NCBI RefSeq assembly: GCF_900106745.1
Contig: NZ_FNNV01000020.1
Span: forward strand, 62,001-126,000
Reading direction: 5' to 3'
From: Paenibacillus sp. CF384
GTDB taxonomy: Bacteria; Bacillota; Bacilli; Paenibacillales; Paenibacillaceae
DNA length: 64,000 nucleotides
Both the position numbers and the translations under genes were made by a program. Of this stretch, positions 24,238 through 33,226 are shown piece after piece (positions within the stretch are counted from its first letter, which is position 1; every line of letters starts with the position of its first letter). The notes beneath the pieces were generated by a model, which searched no databases, was not told the origin of the DNA, and worked only from the letters and a program-made list of their open reading frames with translations.

Positions 24238-24573
24238 TTAGGGCGTCGCACAAGGACGACCGTTGATATAATAGGAGGTCTCTTGATAGACCTTGAACGC
24301 GACCTCGACTTCAGCAACGCCAGCCTTATTCAAATGCTGAGTTACGGCACGGGCAAGCTCATCTTGAATGACTTGTCCTCTTTCGAACCAAGCGATTTCT
24401 ACGAACGGATAGGTCGGTACCGTTTCGCCTCCGAACACGGAAACCATCTGCAGCGCCTCAATTGTGAAGTTATCGGTGCCACACTGACAGATACTAGCCA
24501 TTTCTTCGACCAAAGCCTTGCTCACTTCCACTAAAATAGACGTTTCAACGCCTCGTACGTTTAATTGGGGCAT
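24238..24573 (-). CDS. DUF1904 family protein (tautomerase-like fold)
   Basis: A 111-residue protein starting MPQLNVRGVETSILVEVSKA. The proline after the initiator Met, the two beta-alpha-beta halves and the pattern PTYPFVEIAWFERG are typical of DUF1904, related to the tautomerase/MIF superfamily in which Pro1 can be the catalytic base. Activity is not established. It follows the YpsA-like gene by 20 bp on the same strand, probably as one transcript, and converges on the AraC gene. Confidence 0.8.
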   Translation of the reverse strand: MPQLNVRGVETSILVEVSKALVEEMASICQCGTDNFTIEALQMVSVFGGETVPTYPFVEIAWFERGQVIQDELARAVTQHLNKAGVAEVEVAFKVYQETSYYINGRPCATP

Positions 24574-24593
24574 ACCTGTTGTAATCCTCCTGC

Positions 24594-25151
24594 TTATTCG
24601 TATTCGTGCAGCTGCTCTTCCTCTGCAATGCTTTGCAAATCGTAACCGGATATCGTAATGATCCGGTAGTCCGGCGTGATCTCGGCATGCTGCTTAGCCA
24701 GCTCCAGCAAATAACGCGGCGACCCATCCTGTTCCTCATCATAGACGAGAATGAGTCCTTCGGAGTTGTCGAGCAGGAACCGATCTCTCGCTTTAAACTG
24801 CCATGGACCATCATACTTCTGCTTAGAGATGGCACTCACGTAATCCGCACCAGCCAGAATCTCGCTGTATGTCGTTTTCTTCTGCTCGTTCCAGTTCTCT
24901 TCCTGCTCCAGAAAAGGCGTAATAATCGCGAGGCGCAAGCTCTCGTAGCTGGCTTTCAGCTCGATCGTCACTTCCGCTGCCCACAGCTCCACTCCCCAGC
25001 CGCCGCTTACAATCACCCACTCCAGTCCATCCTCCACAAGAGCCGTAATCTGCTTCTTCAGCGCCTTCTTGATAATGGCGATGCCGGGATGCTTGGCCGA
25101 GAAGATGCCCAGCTCTGTTGCTCTATAGCCTGTAATCAGTACCTGCTTCAT
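24594..25151 (-). CDS. ypsA: YpsA-like SLOG-family protein (DUF1273)
   Basis: From the ATG at 25151 (GAGGAG upstream) the product has 185 residues, matching B. subtilis YpsA. The sequence MKQVLITGYRATELGIF, WVIVSGGWGVELWAAEVTIE, DYVSAISKQKYDGPWQFKARDRFLLDNSEG and ILVYDEEQDGSPRYLLELA follows the SLOG Rossmann-like fold with its nucleotide-sugar binding GGxGVE loop. YpsA has been linked to cell-division control in Firmicutes; its ligand is not firmly known. A longer start 14 codons upstream lacks a ribosome site. Confidence 0.85.
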   Translation of the reverse strand: MKQVLITGYRATELGIFSAKHPGIAIIKKALKKQITALVEDGLEWVIVSGGWGVELWAAEVTIELKASYESLRLAIITPFLEQEENWNEQKKTTYSEILAGADYVSAISKQKYDGPWQFKARDRFLLDNSEGLILVYDEEQDGSPRYLLELAKQHAEITPDYRIITISGYDLQSIAEEEQLHEYE

Positions 25152-25267
25152 CGCGGTTTGCTCCTCGTCTACTCTTCCAGATAAGGGTAGCATACGAGTG
25201 GCGAAATTTCACCAACTGTCACGAACGCTTGGATGAATTCGCAGACTGTTCACCTACTTCGAGCAAC

Positions 25268-25316
25268 GAAAAAGCTGTCTCAAACGTGCGCCCACACACG
25301 CTCGAGACAGCTCCTT
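25268..25316 (-). terminator. Intrinsic terminator of the MgtC-phosphoesterase unit
   Basis: AGCTGTCTC (25273) pairs with GAGACAGCT (25304), followed on the minus strand by TTTTTC. Confidence 0.85.
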
Positions 25317-25320
25317 CATT

Positions 25321-26268
25321 CTATTCCATCCCTTTCGGGTAATGTGGCTTCGGCTCGCGAATGACCGCGCCATCGTCCAGCAGGATCTCGGTTGTAAACT
25401 CCCGCGCTCCCTTGTGCAGCTTGATGACGCGCGCGCCGCGGGGGAAGCCTTCCCGGCCGTAGGTCTGATACCCGCTGGCCCGGCCGTAACATAGGCTGAT
25501 GCCGTACATTTCGCCCTGATAATCATTGACATGATCATGCCCGCAAAAGGTGCCTACAATATCGCCCATCTCTACCATCGCCGTGAACATGCCCGAATTG
25601 ATCGGCGCGCATGCGACATTCTCGTATTTGCTGCCATAACATAGCTCTTTGCGCCATACTTCGTCGTATTCGGGCAAAGGAATATGGAAGAATGCGAGCG
25701 AGGAAAGCGGCTCACCATCGTTGGATTCCGTCAGTGCCGCGGATTGCTGCGTATACCAATCGATCTGGTCACGGCTGATCCAGGCATAACCCTCAAGATT
25801 CGGATACTCGGAATAGCTTCCGCTATCGAGCAGGTAGAGGGCATGATGCGGCTTGCCACTGCCCGGCTCTCTGACCAGCAGCACGAAATTACCTACACCC
25901 GCAATCTCCTCCGGTCCTGCTTGACTCACACAATGCTCGTGCTCCAATTGGACGTCCATCAACTCTTCTCGCGTGACCTTATGCTCGGAGTCATGGTTGC
26001 CAAACACGGCTGCCCACGGGATGCCCCGGGCATCGACTTCACGCACCGCTTCACGGAACGACTGCTTCGGATCGATGCAGTCATCGCTGTAAATCACATC
26101 GCCTGTAAAGATGACCAAGTCTGGAGAAGTTTTATCAAGCACCCGCTCCATCAGCAATCGGGTCAGGATGTCGCCCGGCTCCCCGTTCTGCCAATGAAGA
26201 TCTGTAAATTGCACGATGGTAAACGTGCCGTCCTCGCGGTAATGCAGTTCTTTCCCCATCTTACTCAT
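25321..26268 (-). CDS. Calcineurin-like metallophosphoesterase
   Basis: The 315-residue protein has the complete dinuclear-metal motif set: FTDLHWQ (DxH variant), FTGDVIYSDD (GDxxx), AVFGNHDSEH (GNHD), a histidine in FFHIPLPEYDEV and CGHDHVNDYQG (GHxH-like). It has no signal peptide and is therefore cytoplasmic. It resembles the purple-acid-phosphatase-like group, but the phosphoester substrate is unknown. It starts 7 bp after the MgtC-family stop codon and shares a terminator, so both form a two-gene operon. Confidence 0.88.
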   Translation of the reverse strand: MSKMGKELHYREDGTFTIVQFTDLHWQNGEPGDILTRLLMERVLDKTSPDLVIFTGDVIYSDDCIDPKQSFREAVREVDARGIPWAAVFGNHDSEHKVTREELMDVQLEHEHCVSQAGPEEIAGVGNFVLLVREPGSGKPHHALYLLDSGSYSEYPNLEGYAWISRDQIDWYTQQSAALTESNDGEPLSSLAFFHIPLPEYDEVWRKELCYGSKYENVACAPINSGMFTAMVEMGDIVGTFCGHDHVNDYQGEMYGISLCYGRASGYQTYGREGFPRGARVIKLHKGAREFTTEILLDDGAVIREPKPHYPKGME

Positions 26269-26275
26269 CCCCCAT

Positions 26276-27016
26276 CTAGAGCGATTCTCCTCCGGCCTCT
26301 ATCCCGACAACGCCTTCAATGGAAGCAAGACACACGATGACTTCCTCGAAGCGCTTCTTATAATTAAGCTTCACTTGCATGCGGACGATCAACATCTCAC
26401 CGGAATCGCCTTGTGCGGCTTCTTCGTTCTCGACGATGATTTTGCTGATCTGGATGCCGAAGTGATGAAGCTGAGTTACCACTTGGTTTAGGCTCGAGGA
26501 ATCTTTATTGATTTTCATCACCAGATCCTGCTTGCGCTTGGTTCGCGAGAACTTCTTCTCGAACTTATTGAGGAAGAACAAGCTGACCACGACTAGCAGT
26601 GTGAGTACCGCTGAACCATAATAGAATCCCGCACCCGCCGTAAGTCCAATCGCAGCAACCACCCACAATGAGGCTGCCGTCGTAAGTCCAGATACGGTGA
26701 TCCCTGTTCGCAAAATCGTCCCTGCACCAAGAAAACCAATCCCGCTGATCACCTGCGCCGCTAACCGAGCCGGATCGAGCCGCACATTCGGATCGGAAGC
26801 AAACTCAGCAAACCCGTACATCGATAACAAGACGATCGCCGCTGATCCCAAACAAACGAGAATATGTGTCCTAAATCCTGCTGAATGTCCGCCAAGCTCG
26901 CGTTCTAAGCCGATCAAACCGCCTAGAAATAGCGCCAGCACTAATCGAATCGTGAGCTCCAAATAACTGATTTGCCAAATGCTAGGGTCGTATACTTGAA
27001 CCGCTGTTTCTCCCAT
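26276..27016 (-). CDS. MgtC/SapB family membrane protein
   Basis: With the start at 27016 (AAGGATTG upstream) the protein has 246 residues. Several membrane segments come first with the MgtC core LALFLGGLIGLERELGGHSAGFRTHILVCLG-type sequence (residues about 20-50) and the signature VISGIGFLGAGTIL, then a soluble ACT-like C-terminal domain (residues 145-246: LVMKINKDSSSLNQVV, VEAVICLASIEGV-like end). MgtC proteins influence Mg2+ homeostasis, often by modulating ATPases rather than by transport. No Mg2+-sensing leader is visible. Co-transcribed with a metallophosphoesterase. Confidence 0.87.
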   Translation of the reverse strand: MGETAVQVYDPSIWQISYLELTIRLVLALFLGGLIGLERELGGHSAGFRTHILVCLGSAAIVLLSMYGFAEFASDPNVRLDPARLAAQVISGIGFLGAGTILRTGITVSGLTTAASLWVVAAIGLTAGAGFYYGSAVLTLLVVVSLFFLNKFEKKFSRTKRKQDLVMKINKDSSSLNQVVTQLHHFGIQISKIIVENEEAAQGDSGEMLIVRMQVKLNYKKRFEEVIVCLASIEGVVGIEAGGESL

Positions 27017-27128
27017 ATGCGTCAATCCTTCTTGGTTTATGGTCCTTTGCTTATCTATACGCAAGGCGACAGCGAATGCCTACTGATAGGCCGAAAAAAT
27101 ATATATTCCTTACATAAGTCCAGAGCTT

Positions 27129-27959
27129 CTAGCTTCGTGCAACTTGCGATTCAAACCAATCCCAGCCAGAGCCGACATGCTCGGGACGATGCGCGTCCGA
27201 GCCGTAAACTAGTTCGATCCCCTTGGTCATGCAAGCCTGCATAAACCATTCCGGCACATAAGGCTTGCCGCAGCTCGGCACGCGCAGTCCCGCCGTATTG
27301 ACGTCGATCCCGATATTTCCTTGCTGCAGCAGCGGCAAGATGGTCGTCAAGCGGCTCCGAATTTGCGCTTCATCGATCGGCGGGAGCTTGAGCGCGAATT
27401 TCTCAATCAAATTAATATGTCCGATCCGTTTACGCATCGGAAGCTTACTCGCGAAAGCAATGGCCGCTTCGACGTGGTTATAGTATTCGTCCACGACCTT
27501 CTCCATCGTACCGTAGTAACTTAAGAGGTTGGCCGAGAAATCGTCTGCCGTGAAATCAACACAATACATACCGTCTTTACCCGGTAAGTAGTGAACTGAA
27601 TAAACGACATCCTCCAGTTGCTGTTGGTACTGATCAATAATTGCTTCCGTAAACGGAAGCGCGCCTTGCAAATAATCCAGCTCAAGGCCAACGGCGATAT
27701 CGATTTTCCCTTCATATTGCTGCTTGATCGACTTCGCATAAGCCATATAGAGGGGAAGCTCCTCACTCGGCATGGCAAGCTCGTACATCAGCTTCGCATC
27801 CTGCACCCAATTTGCGGGAAGCGGCGGATGCTCACTAATTGTATATCGTGTAAAACCAAGCTCAATGGCACGGTCCACATAGTGTTCCGATGGTGCATCG
27901 CTGCCATGGTAGCAAAACTTTGTATGCGTATGTCCATCCCATTTCATTACGTTCGACAT
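27129..27959 (-). CDS. PHP-family phosphatase, histidinol-phosphatase (HisJ) type
   Basis: A 276-residue PHP-domain protein: DGHTHTKFCYHGSD gives the first metal histidines, ISEHPPLP a further one, DIAVGLELDYLQG the Glu ligand, YSVHYLPGKDGMYCVD another His and LVYGSDAHRPEHVG the terminal Asp-His. Length and motifs fit HisJ, which dephosphorylates histidinol phosphate in histidine synthesis. No other his gene lies nearby, so a different sugar or nucleotide phosphate is possible. Confidence 0.82.
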   Translation of the reverse strand: MSNVMKWDGHTHTKFCYHGSDAPSEHYVDRAIELGFTRYTISEHPPLPANWVQDAKLMYELAMPSEELPLYMAYAKSIKQQYEGKIDIAVGLELDYLQGALPFTEAIIDQYQQQLEDVVYSVHYLPGKDGMYCVDFTADDFSANLLSYYGTMEKVVDEYYNHVEAAIAFASKLPMRKRIGHINLIEKFALKLPPIDEAQIRSRLTTILPLLQQGNIGIDVNTAGLRVPSCGKPYVPEWFMQACMTKGIELVYGSDAHRPEHVGSGWDWFESQVARS

Positions 27960-28076
27960 GCTGCTCTACCCACTCCTCTAACCGCATAATGACTGCCTGA
28001 ATGGCAATATGTACCTACTCAGTATATCATCTTGATGAATGCCTTCAATAAGCATCGGGGCACGCAAAACTGCTTC

Positions 28077-28104
28077 TTCCAACAAGCGGCATTTCTGTTA
28101 TAAT
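28077..28104 (+). promoter_or_regulatory. Candidate promoter of the KimA-type permease gene
   Basis: TATAAT (28099-28104) with a weak upstream TTCCAA (28077, 16-bp spacer). The leader to the start codon would be only about 80 nt. Confidence 0.45.
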
Positions 28105-28190
28105 GAATTCTGTTCATTTAGGTTAATCTAAAATAGAAATCCTTGTAAATTTTCCACCCCATGCCCCATGCAAAGAAGAGAGGAACATGT

Positions 28191-30008
28191 ATGATCAGCC
28201 GATTCAAACGACTTCTTATCGGGCGGCCGATGAAAAGCGCAGAACTAGAAGGCGAGAAGCTCAGTAAGCTTAAAGCGCTCGCCGTACTTTCCTCCGACGC
28301 CTTGTCGTCGGTCGCGTACGGAACGGAGCAGATCTTGCTCGTACTCATGGCTGCCGGTTTTGCCGCAGTCTGGTACTCCATTCCGATATCCATTGCCGTG
28401 CTCGGTCTATTACTAATACTAATCATTTCGTATCGTCAAACCATCTTCGCTTATCCCAAAGGCGGCGGCGCTTACGTCGTGGCCAAAGATAACTTAGGTA
28501 CTTCCACCGGGCTGCTTGCAGGCGGATCGCTGCTGGTCGACTATATTCTGACCGTAGCCGTTAGTTCATCGGCAGGAACGGACGCCATCACATCCGCATT
28601 CCCTTCGCTGCATGATCATCGGGTTAGCGTCGCCTTAATCATGATCGTATTTCTAACCGTCATGAACCTGCGGGGAATCGGGGAGTCCGCTTCCGTTCTC
28701 GCTTATCCCGTCTATCTGTTCGTCGGTGCGATCTTCGTATTGATCATAGCAGGCGTTGTCAAAGTAATCGTAGGCGGCGTCCATGCCGATGTGCCGGAGA
28801 TCGGTGCGGCGGTGTCCAACATCAGTTTGTTCATGTTACTTAAGGCGTTCAGCTCCGGTTGTTCGGCGCTAACCGGCGTCGAGGCCGTGTCCAATGCGAT
28901 CCCGAACTTCAAGAAACCCGCGGAGCGCAATGCCGCGACTACCCTCATCATGATGGGTACCATTCTAGGTGCGATGTTCATCGGTATCAGCTTGCTCGCT
29001 TATTGGTACGGCATCGTGCCGAGCGCGACGGAAACCGTCGTTTCCCAAATCGCAAATGCGACGTTCGGACGAGGCATCCTCTATTATGCGATTCAAGGGA
29101 TTACCGCATTAATTCTGTTCTTGGCTGCCAATACCGCCTACTCGGCTTTCCCGTTGCTCGCGTTCATGCTGGCCAAAGACAAGTACATGCCCCATGCCTT
29201 CATGGTGCGTGGAGATCGGCTCGGTTTCTCGAACGGGATTATTTTTCTCGGCGTGTTCTCCGCGCTCTTGGTTGTCCTGTTTCACGGGGATACGGAGAAT
29301 CTCATCCCGCTCTATGCGGTGGGGGTATTTATCCCGTTCACGCTCTCTCAGCTGGGGATGATGGTGCGCTGGATTAAGCTGAAACCGGCAAACTGGGGCG
29401 TTGGACTGACCGTCAATACGATCGGGATGTTGACCACGCTCATCATTACGTTAATCTTTATTTTCACGAAGTTTAGTCAGATTTGGATGGTCTTCATCTT
29501 CTTGCCGATCGTAATTATCGGGTTCTACAAGATCAACCGTCACTATATGAACACCGCGGACGAGCTTCGCATTAACATTGATAAAGAAAAGCCGGCCATT
29601 AAAGGCAGCACCATAGTGGTTCCTGTAGCTGGTATTACGAAGGTCGTTCTGCAGTCCATCAGCTATGCCAAATCGCTGACGGATAATGTGGTTGCCGTCT
29701 ATGTCGGGTTCGATGAGGAAGAAATCGAGCGGCTCGAGAAGAAATGGGAAGAGTGGGATCCCGGCGTGAGGCTGATCGTTCTGCGATCCAGCTACCGCAG
29801 CATCATCCGCCCGCTTGTCCGCTTCATCGAGACGGTCGAATGGAAGACGCAGGAAACGGATCATATCACCGTGCTGATTCCGCAGTTCATCACAAGGCAC
29901 TGGTGGCATAACATTTTGCACAACCAGTCCAGTTTGCTGCTTCGCGCGTATTTGTTCAACCAGAAGGACGTTGTTATTGCGACTGTGCCTTACCGGTTGC
30001 ACCGTTAG
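28191..30008 (+). CDS. kimA: APC-superfamily permease, KimA (YdaO)-like potassium importer
   Basis: From the ATG at 28191 (GAGAGGAAC upstream) the protein has 605 residues, almost the size of B. subtilis KimA. About twelve membrane segments occupy residues 20-450, beginning LKALAVLSSDALSSVAYGTEQ with the conserved SSDALSSVAYG loop and FAYPKGGGAYVVAKDNLG. A cytoplasmic C-terminal domain follows (GSTIVVPVAGITKVVLQSIS). KimA is a high-affinity K+/H+ symporter inhibited by c-di-AMP. No ydaO-type riboswitch is visible upstream here. The ORF can be extended 10 codons to an earlier ATG with no ribosome site. Confidence 0.85.
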   Translation: MISRFKRLLIGRPMKSAELEGEKLSKLKALAVLSSDALSSVAYGTEQILLVLMAAGFAAVWYSIPISIAVLGLLLILIISYRQTIFAYPKGGGAYVVAKDNLGTSTGLLAGGSLLVDYILTVAVSSSAGTDAITSAFPSLHDHRVSVALIMIVFLTVMNLRGIGESASVLAYPVYLFVGAIFVLIIAGVVKVIVGGVHADVPEIGAAVSNISLFMLLKAFSSGCSALTGVEAVSNAIPNFKKPAERNAATTLIMMGTILGAMFIGISLLAYWYGIVPSATETVVSQIANATFGRGILYYAIQGITALILFLAANTAYSAFPLLAFMLAKDKYMPHAFMVRGDRLGFSNGIIFLGVFSALLVVLFHGDTENLIPLYAVGVFIPFTLSQLGMMVRWIKLKPANWGVGLTVNTIGMLTTLIITLIFIFTKFSQIWMVFIFLPIVIIGFYKINRHYMNTADELRINIDKEKPAIKGSTIVVPVAGITKVVLQSISYAKSLTDNVVAVYVGFDEEEIERLEKKWEEWDPGVRLIVLRSSYRSIIRPLVRFIETVEWKTQETDHITVLIPQFITRHWWHNILHNQSSLLLRAYLFNQKDVVIATVPYRLHR

Positions 30009-30038
30009 TTATAGTTGGCGGGGCATCCCAACCTAAGA

Positions 30039-30077
30039 AGCCGAGAGTTCGATATTGGAACTCTCGGCTTTGTTTTT
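30039..30077 (+). terminator. First hairpin of array B, likely the kimA terminator
   Basis: 12-bp perfect arms with a 7-nt loop and a T-rich tail, 30 bp after the kimA stop codon. Confidence 0.75.
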
Positions 30078-30470
30078 GGGCTAGTTTGGCTCTGAGAGTT
30101 CGACTTTAAGACTCTCGGATGGCTGGTTTTGTTGTGGGTGGAGGTTTTCTTGGCTGAGAGTTCGATATTGGAACTCTCGGCTTTATTTTTGAGCTAGTTT
30201 GGCTCTGAGAGTTCGACTTTGAGACTCTCGGATGGCAGGTTTTGTTGTAGGTGGGGGTTTTCTTGGCTGAGAATTCGATATTGGAACTCTCGGCTTGGTT
30301 TTGGGGCTAGTTCGGCTCTGAGAGTCCGACTTTGAGACTCTCGGATGGCTGGTTTTGTTGTGGGTGGAGGTTTTCTTGGCTGAGAGTTCGATATTGGAAC
30401 TCTCGGCTTGGTTTTGGGGCTAGTTCGGCTCTGAGAGTTCGACTTTGAGACTCTCAGTGGCATGAGTGGT
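30039..30470. repeat. Tandem array B: four 113-bp units, each with two hairpins
   Basis: Hairpin 1 cores (GAGAGTTCG) begin at 30043, 30156, 30269 and 30382, exactly 113 bp apart. In unit 1 the arms AGCCGAGAGTTC and GAACTCTCGGCT are perfect and followed by TTTGTTTTT. Hairpin 2 (GAGAGT...ACTCTC) follows after 28 bp, then a 39-bp spacer. The layout is the same as array A at 13732-14080. Confidence 0.88.
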
Positions 30471-30493
30471 GAGGTTTGAGGCAGCTAACAAAT

Positions 30494-30521
30494 AACCGAC
30501 TCCTAAGTTAGCGAGTCGGTT
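30494..30521 (-). terminator. Terminator of the mmg/prp operon
   Basis: AACCGACTC pairs with GAGTCGGTT around a 10-nt loop; the minus-strand tail is TTATTTGTT. It lies 4 bp after the prpD stop codon. Confidence 0.8.
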
Positions 30522-30525
30522 CCTT

Positions 30526-31968
30526 TCAAGGCGCGAACAGCTCTAGAAACGCGCTCACGCTCATCAGTTCCAGCTGTTGCGGATCTTCGCATATCGCTGT
30601 AATTCGTGCTGTTTGCTCCACAGAGATTCGTGTCAGCAGGTTCGCTTCGAATTTCTTTTTCAGCAGCGGGATCCCTTCCTCCCTTCTTCGCCTGTGGCCG
30701 ATCGGATACTCCGTCAGCACCTCGTCCGTCGCGCTGCCGTCCGTGAAGAACACCTGGACGCTGTTCGCGATGGAGCGTTTGCCCGGATCCAGATAGTCGA
30801 CCGTGAAGTCAGGCCGCTCCTTCACCTCCATCAAGCCCCGCAAACGATCCACCCGCGGATCTGCCGCAGCCTCATCCTCGTAATGATCCGCAGTCAGAGC
30901 GCCGTGGAGCAGGCCAATCGCAGTCATATACTGCAAGCAATGGTCACGGTCGGCGGGGTTGTGTAGCGGACCTTTTTTATCGATGATACGGATTGCGGAT
31001 TCGTGCGTTGTAATAGTAATTCGAGCGATCTCATCAAGTCTATCGGCAACGAGGGGATGCAGTGCGATTGCGCTCTCCACCGCCGTTTGTGCGTGGAATT
31101 CGGCTGGAAATGAGATTTTGAACAGCACATGTTCCATGACGTAAGAGCCGTATGGACGGGGGAGCGAGAACGGTCGCCCTTTGAAAAGCACATCATAAAA
31201 ACCCCACCCCTTCGCCGAAAGCGCGGATGGATAGCCCATTTCCCCTCGCAGCACCATGAGCGACAGTCGCAATGCGCGGCTAGTTGCATCGCCGGCGGCC
31301 CAGGATTTGCGCGATCCGGTGTTCGGCGCGTGCCTGTAGGTGCGAAGAGCTTGGCCGTCAACCCACGCATGGGACAAGGCGTCCGTGATCTCATCCTTCG
31401 TCCCGCCGAGCAAACCGGTTGCTACCGCGGTGGATGCCACTTTCACAAGCACGACATGGTCGAGGCCTACTCGGTTGAAGCTATTTTCAAGCGCCATCAC
31501 GCCTTGCAGCTCATGCGCCTTAATCATGGCCGTCAGCACATCGCGCATGACAAGCGGAGGCTGTCCGGCAGCCTGCCTTAATTTGCTTGCATAATCGGCA
31601 GCGGCGAGAATCGCCCCGAGATTATCCGATGGATGGCCCCACTCCGCAGCAAGCCAAGTGTCATTGTAATCCAGCCAGCGAATCATGCAGCCAATGTTGA
31701 AAGCAGCCGTCACCGGATCTAACTGAAACGCAGTCCCCGGGATACGTACGCCGCCTTCCATCTCTGCCCCTGGCACAATCGGACCGAGCAGTTTCGTGCA
31801 AGCCGGATAGTTTAACGCCAGCATGCCGCAGCCCAGCGTATCCATCAAACAATAGCGAGCCGTTTCATAGGCTAACTCGCTGTCCACTGTATAGTCGGTT
31901 ACATACGCAGCCATATCGGCAAGCACTTGATCCGGCTCAGGCCGATTATTATCCTGACCATATCCCAT
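30526..31968 (-). CDS. prpD: 2-methylcitrate dehydratase, MmgE/PrpD family
   Basis: The 480-residue protein is of the usual PrpD/MmgE length and has family motifs [42 protein letters not shown] sequence around residue 95-120, [11 protein letters not shown] and [18 protein letters not shown]. PrpD dehydrates 2-methylcitrate to 2-methyl-cis-aconitate without an iron-sulfur cluster. It is the last of seven minus-strand genes and follows prpC by 22 bp. Confidence 0.93.
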   Translation of the reverse strand: MGYGQDNNRPEPDQVLADMAAYVTDYTVDSELAYETARYCLMDTLGCGMLALNYPACTKLLGPIVPGAEMEGGVRIPGTAFQLDPVTAAFNIGCMIRWLDYNDTWLAAEWGHPSDNLGAILAAADYASKLRQAAGQPPLVMRDVLTAMIKAHELQGVMALENSFNRVGLDHVVLVKVASTAVATGLLGGTKDEITDALSHAWVDGQALRTYRHAPNTGSRKSWAAGDATSRALRLSLMVLRGEMGYPSALSAKGWGFYDVLFKGRPFSLPRPYGSYVMEHVLFKISFPAEFHAQTAVESAIALHPLVADRLDEIARITITTHESAIRIIDKKGPLHNPADRDHCLQYMTAIGLLHGALTADHYEDEAAADPRVDRLRGLMEVKERPDFTVDYLDPGKRSIANSVQVFFTDGSATDEVLTEYPIGHRRRREEGIPLLKKKFEANLLTRISVEQTARITAICEDPQQLELMSVSAFLELFAP

Positions 31969-31990
31969 GGCGGCAACACCTCCCCATCAT

Positions 31991-33223
31991 TTAATGGCGC
32001 TCATGTACTGCGAGCCAAGGCAGCGGTTCAGGTCCGACATAAGCGGCAGTCGGCCGGATGATACGGTTATTTTGCCGCTGCTCCATAATGTGCGCTGTCC
32101 AGCCCGTCAAACGGGAGATGACGAAGATCGGCGTGAACATCGGCGTAGGGATGCCCATGAAATGATAGGCGGTCGCGCTGTAGAAGTCGAGGTTGGGGAA
32201 TAAGCTTTTTTCCTGACGCATCACCTGTTCAACCGCTTCCGAAACCGAATAGAGATGGCTGTCCTCCGCCCACAATGAGAGTGTCTCCGACCATTTCTTG
32301 ATGATGTCCGAACGCGGATCGGACACAGTGTACACGCGATGGCCGAACCCCATAATGAGCTGCTTCGCCGCTAGCCTTGCGCGCGTGGCCGCTTCCGCTT
32401 CCTCCGCATTGTCGAACTGCGTGATCAGCTCCATGACCGCCTCATTCGCTCCGCCGTGAAGATTGCCCCGCAGCGTGCCGATGCCGGTCGCAATACAAGA
32501 GTAATAGTTCGATAGCGTAGAAGCCGTTACACGAGCGGCGAAAGTCGATGCGTTAAACTCATGCTCGGCATACAGAATAAGCGAAATATCGAATACGCGA
32601 ATCGCGAGATGCTCCGCATGTTTGCCGTGAAGCAGGTAGAGAAAATGACCCGCAACCGTGTAATGATCAAGGTTGAACGTTTCTTCTTGCGGCTCTGCCG
32701 TGTCTGAGCTGCCCGAGGAGGCTGCGGGTTCAGAGACTTCGGGTTCAGGTTCAGACGCCGAGTCCACCTGAGACGTCTCCACCAAACCATCCCCATCAAC
32801 AGCCTGCCTATGAAAATGATACCAATGCAGCAGCATCGGACCTGTCAGCGCAATGAGCCGATCGGCAATATCGGCTGCATCAACCGATGCCGATTCCGGC
32901 TCCATCGTCCCAAGCGCAGTGCAGCCCACCTGAAGCACCTCCATTGGATGGGCATCAGCAGGCAGCAGCTCCAAGATCCGCTGCAGCGTCTCCGGCAATT
33001 GGCTCGCATCCGCCAGCTTGCGCCGATAAGCCGCAAGTTCATCGACATTCGGCAGCTTGCCGCGTATGAGCAAATACGCAGTCTCCTCGAAGCTGCCGTG
33101 TTCTGCCAAATCCTCGATGGAATATCCGCGGTAGGTGAGTCCAAGTCCATTTTTGCCTACCGTACTGATTGCCGTTTCACCGGCTTCAATGCCGGCCAAC
33201 CCTCCGGGCTTCTTCACGGTCAT
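31991..33223 (-). CDS. prpC: 2-methylcitrate/citrate synthase with an acidic insertion
   Basis: The 410-residue protein carries citrate synthase catalytic motifs: LHGGANEAVM (His), MGFGHRVY (His) and the Asp in LDFYSATAYHFMGIP. Position in an mmg/prp operon makes it the MmgD-type enzyme joining propionyl-CoA and oxaloacetate. It is about 40 residues longer than the B. subtilis enzyme because of a Ser/Glu/Pro-rich segment at residues 142-182 (SASEPEPEVSEP, SSDTAEPQEE) in the large domain, before HYTVAGHFLYLLHG. The insertion is probably a surface loop. The gene starts 3 bp after the prpB stop. Confidence 0.92.
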   Translation of the reverse strand: MTVKKPGGLAGIEAGETAISTVGKNGLGLTYRGYSIEDLAEHGSFEETAYLLIRGKLPNVDELAAYRRKLADASQLPETLQRILELLPADAHPMEVLQVGCTALGTMEPESASVDAADIADRLIALTGPMLLHWYHFHRQAVDGDGLVETSQVDSASEPEPEVSEPAASSGSSDTAEPQEETFNLDHYTVAGHFLYLLHGKHAEHLAIRVFDISLILYAEHEFNASTFAARVTASTLSNYYSCIATGIGTLRGNLHGGANEAVMELITQFDNAEEAEAATRARLAAKQLIMGFGHRVYTVSDPRSDIIKKWSETLSLWAEDSHLYSVSEAVEQVMRQEKSLFPNLDFYSATAYHFMGIPTPMFTPIFVISRLTGWTAHIMEQRQNNRIIRPTAAYVGPEPLPWLAVHERH

Positions 33224-33226
33224 CTC

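Larger units (their letters stand above)
30009..30525. other. 517-bp convergent intergenic region occupied by a hairpin array
   Basis: Between kimA (plus) and prpD (minus). Array B fills 30039-30470 and the prpD terminator lies at 30494-30521. No supported gene. Confidence 0.8.

Noticed and set aside
27017-27128. Mg2+-sensing leader upstream of the MgtC-family gene
   Set aside because: Region is too short and shows no M-box-like structure.
28020-28190. ydaO-type c-di-AMP riboswitch ahead of the KimA-like gene
   Set aside because: The likely leader is only about 80 nt and shows no conserved ydaO sequence blocks, although KimA genes often carry one.
30194-30463. Reading frame through array B
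   Set aside because: Same reasons as array A; the translation only mirrors the repeat.
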